Origin: Palleronia pontilimi
GTDB lineage: Bacteria > Pseudomonadota > Alphaproteobacteria > Rhodobacterales > Rhodobacteraceae
Assembly: GCF_016412875.1 (NCBI RefSeq)
Contig: NZ_JAEKPD010000002.1
Location: forward strand, 248,001 to 312,000
DNA length: 64,000 nt
Direction of reading: 5' to 3'
Positions 56,375-64,000 of the stretch are shown here, piece after piece; positions within the stretch are counted from its first letter, which is position 1, and each line of letters starts with the position of its first letter. A program made the translations under genes and the position numbers. A model generated the notes under the pieces. That model was not told the origin of the DNA. It was given only the letters and a program-made list of their open reading frames with translations, and did not search any database.

Positions 56375-59300
56375 ATGATGGCATGTCCATTCGATTCCGG
56401 CGCTGAGCGTCGGCATAAGCGGGCTCACGCCGATTCGGCGCAAAACTTCTCCTGGTTCGACGATCTGCGCAGCGGACGCTTCCGGCGCACCAAGCGGAAA
56501 TTGGCCAGTGGCGGGCCGCTGGGCCTGAAGATGGAGGCCATCGAGCCGCGCTTCCTGCTGTCAGCCGACCCCGCACCGTTCCTGGCCGACATGGACGGTC
56601 CCGACGGCAGCGATTACCTGCTGCGCTACGAGGCACTGACCCAATCCATCAACCTTTACGACAAGCAGGCGAACACCCTCATCGCCCAGCGCGTCGTGCA
56701 GGAAGTCAGCTACGTCCGCATCACCGGCACCGACCAAGACGACACGCTCGAGCTGGATTTCAGCGACGGCTTCGTGTCGCCGGTCGACATCCGGTTTGAC
56801 GGCGGCGCGGGCGCGGACAGTGTGTCGATCTCGGGCGCGACGCTGGATTCGGTGTCGCTGGCGGTGACCGGCGACGGCGCGGGCACGCTCGAGATGACCG
56901 ACGGCGCGCAGATCGTCACGCTGGCACTGACCGGTGCGGAAGCCGTCAGCGACCAGAACGCCGCGACCGACCGGCTGTATTCCGACGCGACCGCGTCGGG
57001 GCAGAACCTGCGGATCCAGGACAATTCCGGCGCCAGTGATGACGAAATCGGCACCATCACGGGCGACGGGCTGATCGCCTACAGCTTCACCGCGCCCACC
57101 GGCACCGTGACCGTGGACGCGGGTGAGGGCGACGACGACCTGCTCATCGAAGCCGTGGATTCCGGCCTTGCGGGCCGCGTCCTTCTGAGCGGCGGGGCGG
57201 GCACGGATGCCGTTACCGGACCACCGCGGGACCTGACGTGGAATATCACCGGCGACGGCGCCGGTGACGTTGCCGACGTGTCCTTCGTCGCGGTCGAGAA
57301 CCTTCTGGGTCAGGCCGACACCGAGGACACGTTCGTCGTTTCCGAGGCGGGGCACCTGTCGGGCATCATGGATGGCGGCGCGGATGGCTTCGACAGCCTG
57401 GTGCTGGACGGCGGCACCTTCGAGCGGGTCGATTACGTGGCCTTCGACGCCCATTCAGGAACCATCACGCGCGATGGCGCGACGCTGACTTATGCCGGTC
57501 TCGAGCCGATCACCGACAGCTCGACCACCGACACCCGCAGCTTCGATCTGTCGTCCGTGTCGGACACCGCCGAGATCACCCAGGACGGCGACGGGCTGAA
57601 GATCACGTCGAAACTGCCCCTCGGCCCCGACATCCCGGCGATCCTGCCCGACACCGTGACCTTCGAGTCGATCACCATCACCAACCTTCCGGCCACGTCG
57701 CTGACCATCAACTTGGGCGAAAGCGCCGATCTGGACGGCGATGCGGTACCGTTCCTGTCGCGCGACCTGGTGACCATCTCGGGCACCGTCGATCTGGGCA
57801 CCACCGACCTGATCATCGACGGCCAGGACGACAAGGATGTCGTGTCCATCGAGGGCGATCTGACCGTCGGCAATCTGACCGTCAATGCCGAGATCATCGG
57901 CGTCACCGGCACCATCACCGCGTCGGGCAATGTCGTGCTCAATGCCGATGCCGAAGACGACAGCGTGGTGATCGACGCGGACTCGCCGTCCTTCCTGCAG
58001 GGGTTGGGCCTGGAAGGCTTGTTCATCGCCGCCACCGAGGCGTCGGTGACCGTCTCGGGCACCATCACCGCCGATAGCGGCGACATCACCATGACCGCCG
58101 ACGGCGTCGTCGCGGTCTCGGCCACGCCGGGCGACCTGGCGGGCGCGGGCTTTCTGGACATCACCGCCATCGCCGCCGTGCCCAACGTGGCCGTTACCCT
58201 GAGCGGCGCGACGCTAAGCGCCAACACCGTGACCGGCACCGCAACGGTCGATATCACCGCAGGCTTCGCCGACAATGCCGATGCCGGTGACGCGGCGGGC
58301 AGCACCGCTTCGGACGCCGCCGTGACCGTCGTCGTCGTGCTGGGCAGCAGCACCATGACGGTCGACGGCGCCACCGCGATCACCGCGGCGGGCAACGTCG
58401 CGCTGGGTGCCATCAGCACGCTCGACATCGACAGCAAGGCCGACGGCTCGACCGAGGCGGGCGCCAAGGGCGCGACCCTGGCCGTCACCGAGGTGGGGCT
58501 GACCACGTCGACCAGCATCGGCGGTAGCGCCGCGATCGCCGCGACCGGCGGTGACATCACCCTGTCGGCGGCCACCACCGCCGACGTGAAAACCGACGCG
58601 ATTTCCACAGCCGAGGGAGCCGACCAGTCCGACGACGGCTCGAACCAGTCCGAGCAGCGGCTGCAAGACCCCAACCAGGATGGCGACACGACCGACCAGG
58701 CCGCCGCGCAGGAAGGCGCGGGCGGAAAGGTCAACTTCGCGGGCGCCGTGGTGGTGTCCGATTACCGCCCGACCACGTCCGTGTCCGTGTCGACCTCGGG
58801 CGCGATCACCACCGATCGGGCGCTGACGATCCGCGCCCAAAGCACGGATTCCGTTCAGGCCAAGGCCGACGGATCGACCACCGGCGGCACAGGCACCGGC
58901 GTCGGCGTGGCCGTGGCCCTCGGCGTGATCGAGCCCACCGTCAGCGTCGTGCTGAACGGTGGCAACCTGGATGCCGACGGCGGCATTGCGCTGGCCGCGA
59001 TCATGGATGCCGATGACACCTTCACGGTGGAAGCCGTGTCGGGCGTGGGCGACGGCTCGAAAACCGGTGTCGCGGGCTCGCTCGCGATCCACGTGGCGCT
59101 GGCCCGGGTCGAAGCCACCGTGTCGGGCGCGGTTCAGCTGAACGGATCCGACCTGAGCATCACCGCCACCTCGAACACCCAAACCACCACCAGCGCGTCC
59201 CCGAACGAGGACGGCGCGACCGGCGAAAGCCTGGGCATCGGCGCTTCGGTCGCACTGGCCATCGTCGACCACTCGACGCTGGCCACCATCGCCGACGGGG

Positions 59301-62300
59301 CCACCGTGACCGGCGGCGCGGCGCTCACCATGGCCGCCACCAGCACCCACGGCGTGGACACCACCGCGACCGGCGGCGCGTCGGGCGCATCGGGGGCCAC
59401 CGTGGTCGTGCCGGTCGCCGCGATCTCGCTGGTGTTCAGCGACACCGAGACGCGGATCGGCGCCGGCGACGCGCTCAGCTTCGCGGGCGCCATCGGCCTG
59501 AACGCGACCCACGACGCCGACATCGCCACCAAGGGCGAAGGCGATGCCGAGGGCGGCAGCACCGCGATCGGCATCTCGGTCGGCCTGACGGTGGACGAAC
59601 AGACATCCTTCGTGCGGCTGCTGCGGGACCTCACGACGACGGCGGGCGCCATCGCGCTCGGCTCGACGGGCGTGCTGCGCGCGCGCACCGATGCCAAGGC
59701 CGCCGCGGCGGGCGCCGAGCAGGAAGACAGCGGCACCGCGTCCGACGGCGTGGACCAGACGGCGCAGGGACAGGCAGGCTTCGCCAACAGCCAGGCGCAG
59801 GACCGCACCGGCCAGCAATCGTCATCCAGCCAGGGACAGACGCCGCCCAGCGCGTCCAACAGCAGCGGTTCGCTGTCGGTCGCCGCTGCGCTGGCCATCA
59901 ACGTCCAGGTCACCGAGATCGGCGTCGAGCTGGGCGACGCGATCACCGTCGATGCCGACGACACGCTGAGCTTGGCCGCGACCTCCAACGCCGACAGCTG
60001 GGCCAAGGGCGACGGCAGCGCGGCGAAAGGAACGGGCACGACCATCGGCGCCGCGGCATCGCTGAACTACGCGCGCACCACGACGTCCACGCAGTCCGGC
60101 ACGGCGACCCTGCTTGGCGACGGCATCACCATCGAGGCGGGCAGGGCCACGCGCGAAATGGACCTGACCGCCGCCAGCGGTCCGACGGTGGATACCGGCG
60201 ACGATACGATCCTTGTGGGCAAGGGCGCCGGGCTGCAAACCGGGGACGAGGTCGTCTATGCGGCGGGCGACGGCGGCTCGGCCATCGATGGCCTGACCGA
60301 CGGACAGACCTACAAGGTGGTCGATCAGGGCGACGGCAAGATCAAGCTGGCGCTGCAAGCCACGGACGTGACGGTCGACAACCCCGACACCATCGACCTG
60401 ACCTCGCAGGGCAGCGGCGATGCGCACACCCTGACCAAGGGCACAGACGATCCGATCACCTTCGATCCCGACAAGGATCTGCACACGCTGGACAGCGACG
60501 CCAAGGACAGCCTGCGCACCGGCGACGAGGTGATCTACGGCAATGGTGGCGGCACCGATATCGGCGGGCTGACCGATGGTAAAACCTATTTCGTCATCAT
60601 CGACGAATTCGGCGATCTGCAACTGGCCGAAACCCGCGACAAGGCCGTCGCGGGCGACGCCATCGAGATCACCGATACCGGCGCGGGCGGCACGCACACG
60701 CTGACCGAAACCACCAGCCGCGCCGCGGCCGACGCGACCTCGGGCGCCAGCGCGGGCGATCTGTCCATCGCGGGGTCGCTGGCGATCAACGTGGCCGAGA
60801 TCGAAACCACGGCGACCCACAGCGCGGGCGCGACCGCCACCCTGAACGATGGCTCGGACGCCGACACCGACACGGGCGCGCTGACGATCCGCGCCGCAAG
60901 CGACAGCTTCGCGGGCGTCGATGCGGGCGCCCAGCAAGAGAAGTCCGAGGCCACGGGTGTCGGTTTCTCGTTCGGGCTGAACATCGCGGATCGCACCACC
61001 TCGGCCAGCTACGAGACCGGCGCGCTGCTGAGCGCGGGGGCGCAGGACATCGCGCTCGAAGCCGACGGCAAGCACGGGATGCGTACCGACGTGACCGGCG
61101 GCGCCGAATCCACCGGCGGCACCGGCGTGACGCCGGTTCTGGGCATCTCGGTCGCGCTGAACGAAACCTCGGCGCTGGTGCATACCGGCGACGCGCTGGC
61201 CATCGGGGGCGACCTGTCGGCCACCGCGACCCACGTGGCCGAGACCGTGACCACGGCCAAGGGCGACACCAAGGGCGCAGACGCGGCCGTCGGCATCTCG
61301 TTCGGGCTGACCGTCGCCGAGGATGACGCGATCGTGCGGCTTTTGCGCGACGTGACCTCGACCGGCGGTGGCGTCACGCTACTGGCACAGGGTGCGGCGG
61401 CCAGCCGGACCGAGACCGAGGCCAGCGCCACCGGCGCGCCGCAGGACAGCAGCGGCCAGAACGTCAACGATCAGACCGCCAGCCAGTCGAACCAGGCCAC
61501 CAGCCAGACCCAAAGCCGCACCAGCAGCGGCGCGACACCCGGGTCGGCCTCGACCGGGCAATCCCAATCCAGCGCGTCCAACAACGGCCAGGCCCTGACC
61601 GTCGCGGCAGCGATCAGCCTGAACATCGCCGACCTGGACGTGATCGCGACCGTCGATGGCGGGGCCACGCTGAACGTGCAGGACGCGGTTTCGGTGACGG
61701 CGCAGGGCAATCTGGACGCCGCGGCCTCGGCCGATGGCAGCGCCACGACGATCCCCGCCAGCGGCCAGAACAGCACCAATATCGGCGCTGCGGTGGCGCT
61801 GAACTGGGGCTCGGCCGATATCGACGCGGGTCTCGGCGATGCCGACGTGACCGCGGGGGGCCTGAGCGTCGCGGCCGGGATGTTCGCGCGCGGCGACGAC
61901 GACACCCACAGCTTCGGCGCCTCGGCCACCTCGGGCGCGTCGGGTGGCTCGACCGGCGTGGCGGGCTCGTTCGCGCTGAACCTGCCGAGCGTCACGACCT
62001 CGGCCACGCTGTCGGACGCGGCGTCGGCGACGATCACCGGCGGCGGCGACGTGTCCGTGACGGCCGCTTCGAAGACCGACACCCAGACCGATGCGGGTGC
62101 GGCGACCGAGGCCAAGAAGGCGCAGTCAAGCGGCTCGGGCACCGGGTCAAGCGGCACCGGCACGACCGGTAGCGGCACCGGTTCGACCGGTACCGGCTCG
62201 AGCTCGACCCGCTCGGGCAGCACCATCGGCGTTGGCGTGTCCATCGGCATCGCTGTCACCGACATGCTGACCGAGGCCAGCTTGGGCGGGCAATCGGCGC

Positions 62301-64000
62301 TGACCGGCGCCAACGACCTGACGGTGACGGCTACGGGCACGCACGCCATTGCCACCGACGTGCAGGGCGGCGCTTCGGCGCCCGGCGGCACGGCGGTCAC
62401 ACCGGTCATCGGCATCAGCGTGGCCCAGAACGCCGTCACGGCCGAACTGCCTTCGGGCAGCGCGCTGAGCATCGCTGGCGACCTGGCTCTGAAGGCCACG
62501 CTCGATGCCGACACGGCGACCACCGCGAAAGGCAGCGCCGACGGCACCAAGGCCGCCATCGGCGCGTCGCTGGGCCTGACGGTCACCTTCGACAGCGCCA
62601 GCGCCGTGCTGGCGCGGTCGCTGACGGCGGGCGGCGACATCCTGGTATCGTCCAAGGCGCTCGCGACCAGCCGTACCGATGCCCGCGCGGCCGCCAAGGG
62701 CGCGCAGCAGGCCAACAGCAACGGAACGGCCCAGAACCGCAACAGCGTGCAGTCGCAGACCGACAGCCAGGTCGGCGAGGCCAACACGCGCACCGCGTCC
62801 ACCGGCGGCACCAACAGCGCGACCAGCCCGTCGTCGCGCCAAAGCACCAATTCAGGCACTCTGACCGTCGCCGCAGCCATCGGCATCAACATCGCCGATA
62901 CCGACACCCGCGCCGAAATCGCGGGCGCCGACGGTGCGCCGATCGCCGTCACGGCCCAGGGCGGCGCGGTCACGGTGCTGTCCGAGGCTAACGCCGACGC
63001 CAACGCACGCGCGGATGGCAAGGCGACGTTCAAGAAATCCAACACCGGCTCGAGCACGGGCGGCACGGGGACCGGTAGCGGCACCGGCTCTGGCACGGGA
63101 ACGGGCAGCGGCTCGGGCGACACCACCATCGGCGCGGCCATCGCGGTCAATGTCGCCGATATCGACAACACCGCCCGCGTCGACGACGTGGCGCTCAGCG
63201 GCCAGGGCATCACCGTCGAAGCCAAGATGGCCACGCGCGAGATCGAGATCGAGGCGAGCGAGCTCGACACCGTGGTCGCCGACGACGACACCATCTTCGT
63301 GGGCGAGCCCGAAACCGCCTTCACCAGCGGCGAAAAGGTCACCTACAACGCAGGCGGCGGCACCGCCATCGATGAGCTGACCGACGGCAGCGACTACTAC
63401 GTGATCCTGGGCGACAACGGCCGCATCCAGCTGGCCGAAAGCGCGACCGACGCCAACGCGGGCAATGCCATCGACCTGAAGGACCAGGGCGCGGGCGACG
63501 CGCACGAGCTGGTCCGCACGGAAGCCAGCGCCGACACCATCACCTTCGATCCCGATGACACCCGCACCGAGATCGTTTTCGACACTCCCGGCGGTTTGCA
63601 GACGGGCGAGGCGGTCGTCTACGCGACCGACGGCGCCGCGATCGGCGGTCTCACCGATGGCGAAACCTACTTCGCCATCGTCGAGGCGGACGGCAGGCTG
63701 AAGCTGGCCGAATCCCGAGACAAGGCCCTGTCGGGCGAGGCGATCGGCCTGACCGCCGCCGCGTCCTCGGCGGCGCACAAGCTGACGGAAGCCAGCCACG
63801 GCACGGGCGCCACGGCGATCTCGGGCGCGTCGGGCGGCAAGACCAGCGTGGCCGGATCGGTCGGGCTGAACTTCTCGTTCGGAACCGCGACGGCGGAATA
63901 CGGCGAAGACGCCGCGCTCAGCGTAACAGGCGGCAGCGCCAGCGCCGTGACGGCGGAAAGCGCCACCTACAGCCTGGCCCGCGCGCTGCCCAGCACGACC
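56375..64000 (+). CDS. Giant LEPR-XLL repeat surface/secreted protein, 5' part (partial)
   Basis: The frame runs from ATG 56375 (after GAGGGAG; second ATG at 56378) to the window end: 2542 codons without a stop. The N-terminus is basic, followed by the LEPR-XLL-type motif IEPRFLLSADP (56-66), typical of very large bacterial surface proteins. RTX-like D/G runs (DGGAGADSV, DAGEGDDDL) lie at about 140-290. The rest is Ala/Gly/Thr/Asp-rich beta-repeat with Q/S/N linkers and paired DGLTDGxxY repeats. Probably exported by a dedicated system encoded outside the window. Cannot tell adhesin from other exoprotein. Confidence 0.85.
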   Translation, partial: MMACPFDSGAERRHKRAHADSAQNFSWFDDLRSGRFRRTKRKLASGGPLGLKMEAIEPRFLLSADPAPFLADMDGPDGSDYLLRYEALTQSINLYDKQANTLIAQRVVQEVSYVRITGTDQDDTLELDFSDGFVSPVDIRFDGGAGADSVSISGATLDSVSLAVTGDGAGTLEMTDGAQIVTLALTGAEAVSDQNAATDRLYSDATASGQNLRIQDNSGASDDEIGTITGDGLIAYSFTAPTGTVTVDAGEGDDDLLIEAVDSGLAGRVLLSGGAGTDAVTGPPRDLTWNITGDGAGDVADVSFVAVENLLGQADTEDTFVVSEAGHLSGIMDGGADGFDSLVLDGGTFERVDYVAFDAHSGTITRDGATLTYAGLEPITDSSTTDTRSFDLSSVSDTAEITQDGDGLKITSKLPLGPDIPAILPDTVTFESITITNLPATSLTINLGESADLDGDAVPFLSRDLVTISGTVDLGTTDLIIDGQDDKDVVSIEGDLTVGNLTVNAEIIGVTGTITASGNVVLNADAEDDSVVIDADSPSFLQGLGLEGLFIAATEASVTVSGTITADSGDITMTADGVVAVSATPGDLAGAGFLDITAIAAVPNVAVTLSGATLSANTVTGTATVDITAGFADNADAGDAAGSTASDAAVTVVVVLGSSTMTVDGATAITAAGNVALGAISTLDIDSKADGSTEAGAKGATLAVTEVGLTTSTSIGGSAAIAATGGDITLSAATTADVKTDAISTAEGADQSDDGSNQSEQRLQDPNQDGDTTDQAAAQEGAGGKVNFAGAVVVSDYRPTTSVSVSTSGAITTDRALTIRAQSTDSVQAKADGSTTGGTGTGVGVAVALGVIEPTVSVVLNGGNLDADGGIALAAIMDADDTFTVEAVSGVGDGSKTGVAGSLAIHVALARVEATVSGAVQLNGSDLSITATSNTQTTTSASPNEDGATGESLGIGASVALAIVDHSTLATIADGATVTGGAALTMAATSTHGVDTTATGGASGASGATVVVPVAAISLVFSDTETRIGAGDALSFAGAIGLNATHDADIATKGEGDAEGGSTAIGISVGLTVDEQTSFVRLLRDLTTTAGAIALGSTGVLRARTDAKAAAAGAEQEDSGTASDGVDQTAQGQAGFANSQAQDRTGQQSSSSQGQTPPSASNSSGSLSVAAALAINVQVTEIGVELGDAITVDADDTLSLAATSNADSWAKGDGSAAKGTGTTIGAAASLNYARTTTSTQSGTATLLGDGITIEAGRATREMDLTAASGPTVDTGDDTILVGKGAGLQTGDEVVYAAGDGGSAIDGLTDGQTYKVVDQGDGKIKLALQATDVTVDNPDTIDLTSQGSGDAHTLTKGTDDPITFDPDKDLHTLDSDAKDSLRTGDEVIYGNGGGTDIGGLTDGKTYFVIIDEFGDLQLAETRDKAVAGDAIEITDTGAGGTHTLTETTSRAAADATSGASAGDLSIAGSLAINVAEIETTATHSAGATATLNDGSDADTDTGALTIRAASDSFAGVDAGAQQEKSEATGVGFSFGLNIADRTTSASYETGALLSAGAQDIALEADGKHGMRTDVTGGAESTGGTGVTPVLGISVALNETSALVHTGDALAIGGDLSATATHVAETVTTAKGDTKGADAAVGISFGLTVAEDDAIVRLLRDVTSTGGGVTLLAQGAAASRTETEASATGAPQDSSGQNVNDQTASQSNQATSQTQSRTSSGATPGSASTGQSQSSASNNGQALTVAAAISLNIADLDVIATVDGGATLNVQDAVSVTAQGNLDAAASADGSATTIPASGQNSTNIGAAVALNWGSADIDAGLGDADVTAGGLSVAAGMFARGDDDTHSFGASATSGASGGSTGVAGSFALNLPSVTTSATLSDAASATITGGGDVSVTAASKTDTQTDAGAATEAKKAQSSGSGTGSSGTGTTGSGTGSTGTGSSSTRSGSTIGVGVSIGIAVTDMLTEASLGGQSALTGANDLTVTATGTHAIATDVQGGASAPGGTAVTPVIGISVAQNAVTAELPSGSALSIAGDLALKATLDADTATTAKGSADGTKAAIGASLGLTVTFDSASAVLARSLTAGGDILVSSKALATSRTDARAAAKGAQQANSNGTAQNRNSVQSQTDSQVGEANTRTASTGGTNSATSPSSRQSTNSGTLTVAAAIGINIADTDTRAEIAGADGAPIAVTAQGGAVTVLSEANADANARADGKATFKKSNTGSSTGGTGTGSGTGSGTGTGSGSGDTTIGAAIAVNVADIDNTARVDDVALSGQGITVEAKMATREIEIEASELDTVVADDDTIFVGEPETAFTSGEKVTYNAGGGTAIDELTDGSDYYVILGDNGRIQLAESATDANAGNAIDLKDQGAGDAHELVRTEASADTITFDPDDTRTEIVFDTPGGLQTGEAVVYATDGAAIGGLTDGETYFAIVEADGRLKLAESRDKALSGEAIGLTAAASSAAHKLTEASHGTGATAISGASGGKTSVAGSVGLNFSFGTATAEYGEDAALSVTGGSASAVTAESATYSLARALPSTT

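Noticed and set aside
56561-63966. Large antisense frames under the giant gene (up to 623 codons)
   Set aside because: They mirror the codon bias of the plus-strand gene, contain no domain pattern and overlap it fully.

Overview
The window is a high-GC chromosomal segment from an alphaproteobacterium, almost certainly Rhodobacterales (Roseobacter group). Supporting this are the end of a gene-transfer-agent (GTA) tail locus next to cysE, a B12-dependent NrdJ ribonucleotide reductase, a Fur/Mur-type regulator without the usual CxxC, and a sulfopropanediol/sulfolactate catabolic operon fed by a TRAP transporter. No insertion sequence, integrase, CRISPR array or rRNA was seen. Three tRNAs are present: Pro-TGG, Gly-CCC and Asn-GTT.

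Layout. 1-2.7 kb: 3' part of the GTA baseplate 'megatron' gene, closed by a hairpin. 2.8-11.4 kb: cysE, ftsB, class I aldolase, an overlapping ccmI-ruvX-DUF1289 operon, a RoxA-like di-heme cytochrome behind a LuxR-type regulator, and a LacI-type regulator. 11.5-21.5 kb: a catabolic operon (small membrane protein, TRAP DctPQM, HpsN, SDR, Zn-alcohol dehydrogenase, SuyA, SuyB, ComC, YeiH-type exporter). A perfect LacI-type operator overlaps its promoter. The genes predict uptake of 2,3-dihydroxypropane-1-sulfonate (DHPS), oxidation to sulfolactate, cleavage to pyruvate plus sulfite, and export of the inorganic sulfur. 21.6-27 kb: housekeeping genes (sodB, gpt, LysE, fabI, pdxH, double cold-shock protein, DUF192) and tRNA-Pro. 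27.3-31.3 kb: nrdJ with a candidate NrdR box upstream and, downstream, an RNA candidate with four predicted stems ending in a terminator. 31.3-41.1 kb: sugar-type dehydrogenases, enolase operon, fur/mur-phzF group, uxuA and tRNA-Gly. 41.2-45.8 kb: a one-carbon/cobalamin operon (small acidic protein, MetF-like, MetH pterin domain, 76-aa protein, RamA-like corrinoid reactivator) that looks like part of a split methionine synthase. 46-51.9 kb: ppx/gppA, rlmE, histidine kinase plus TPR-like membrane protein, metallo-hydrolase, tRNA-Asn. 51.9-53.9 kb: an AT-richer, gene-poor island after tRNA-Asn carrying a pentameric ligand-gated ion-channel homologue with no visible signal peptide. 53.9-55.7 kb: an M15-like protein and a bicupin. 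55.7-64 kb: an AT-rich regulatory region, then a giant LEPR-XLL repeat surface protein that runs off the window (2542 codons seen).

The most unusual items are the channel homologue without a signal peptide in its island, the giant LEPR-XLL protein with nested ~3.1-kb super-repeats, the RNA candidate behind nrdJ, and the split methionine-synthase/B12 reactivation operon with its unexplained 76-aa member. Many long open frames opposite the real genes, especially under the giant gene, are high-GC shadows and were left out.
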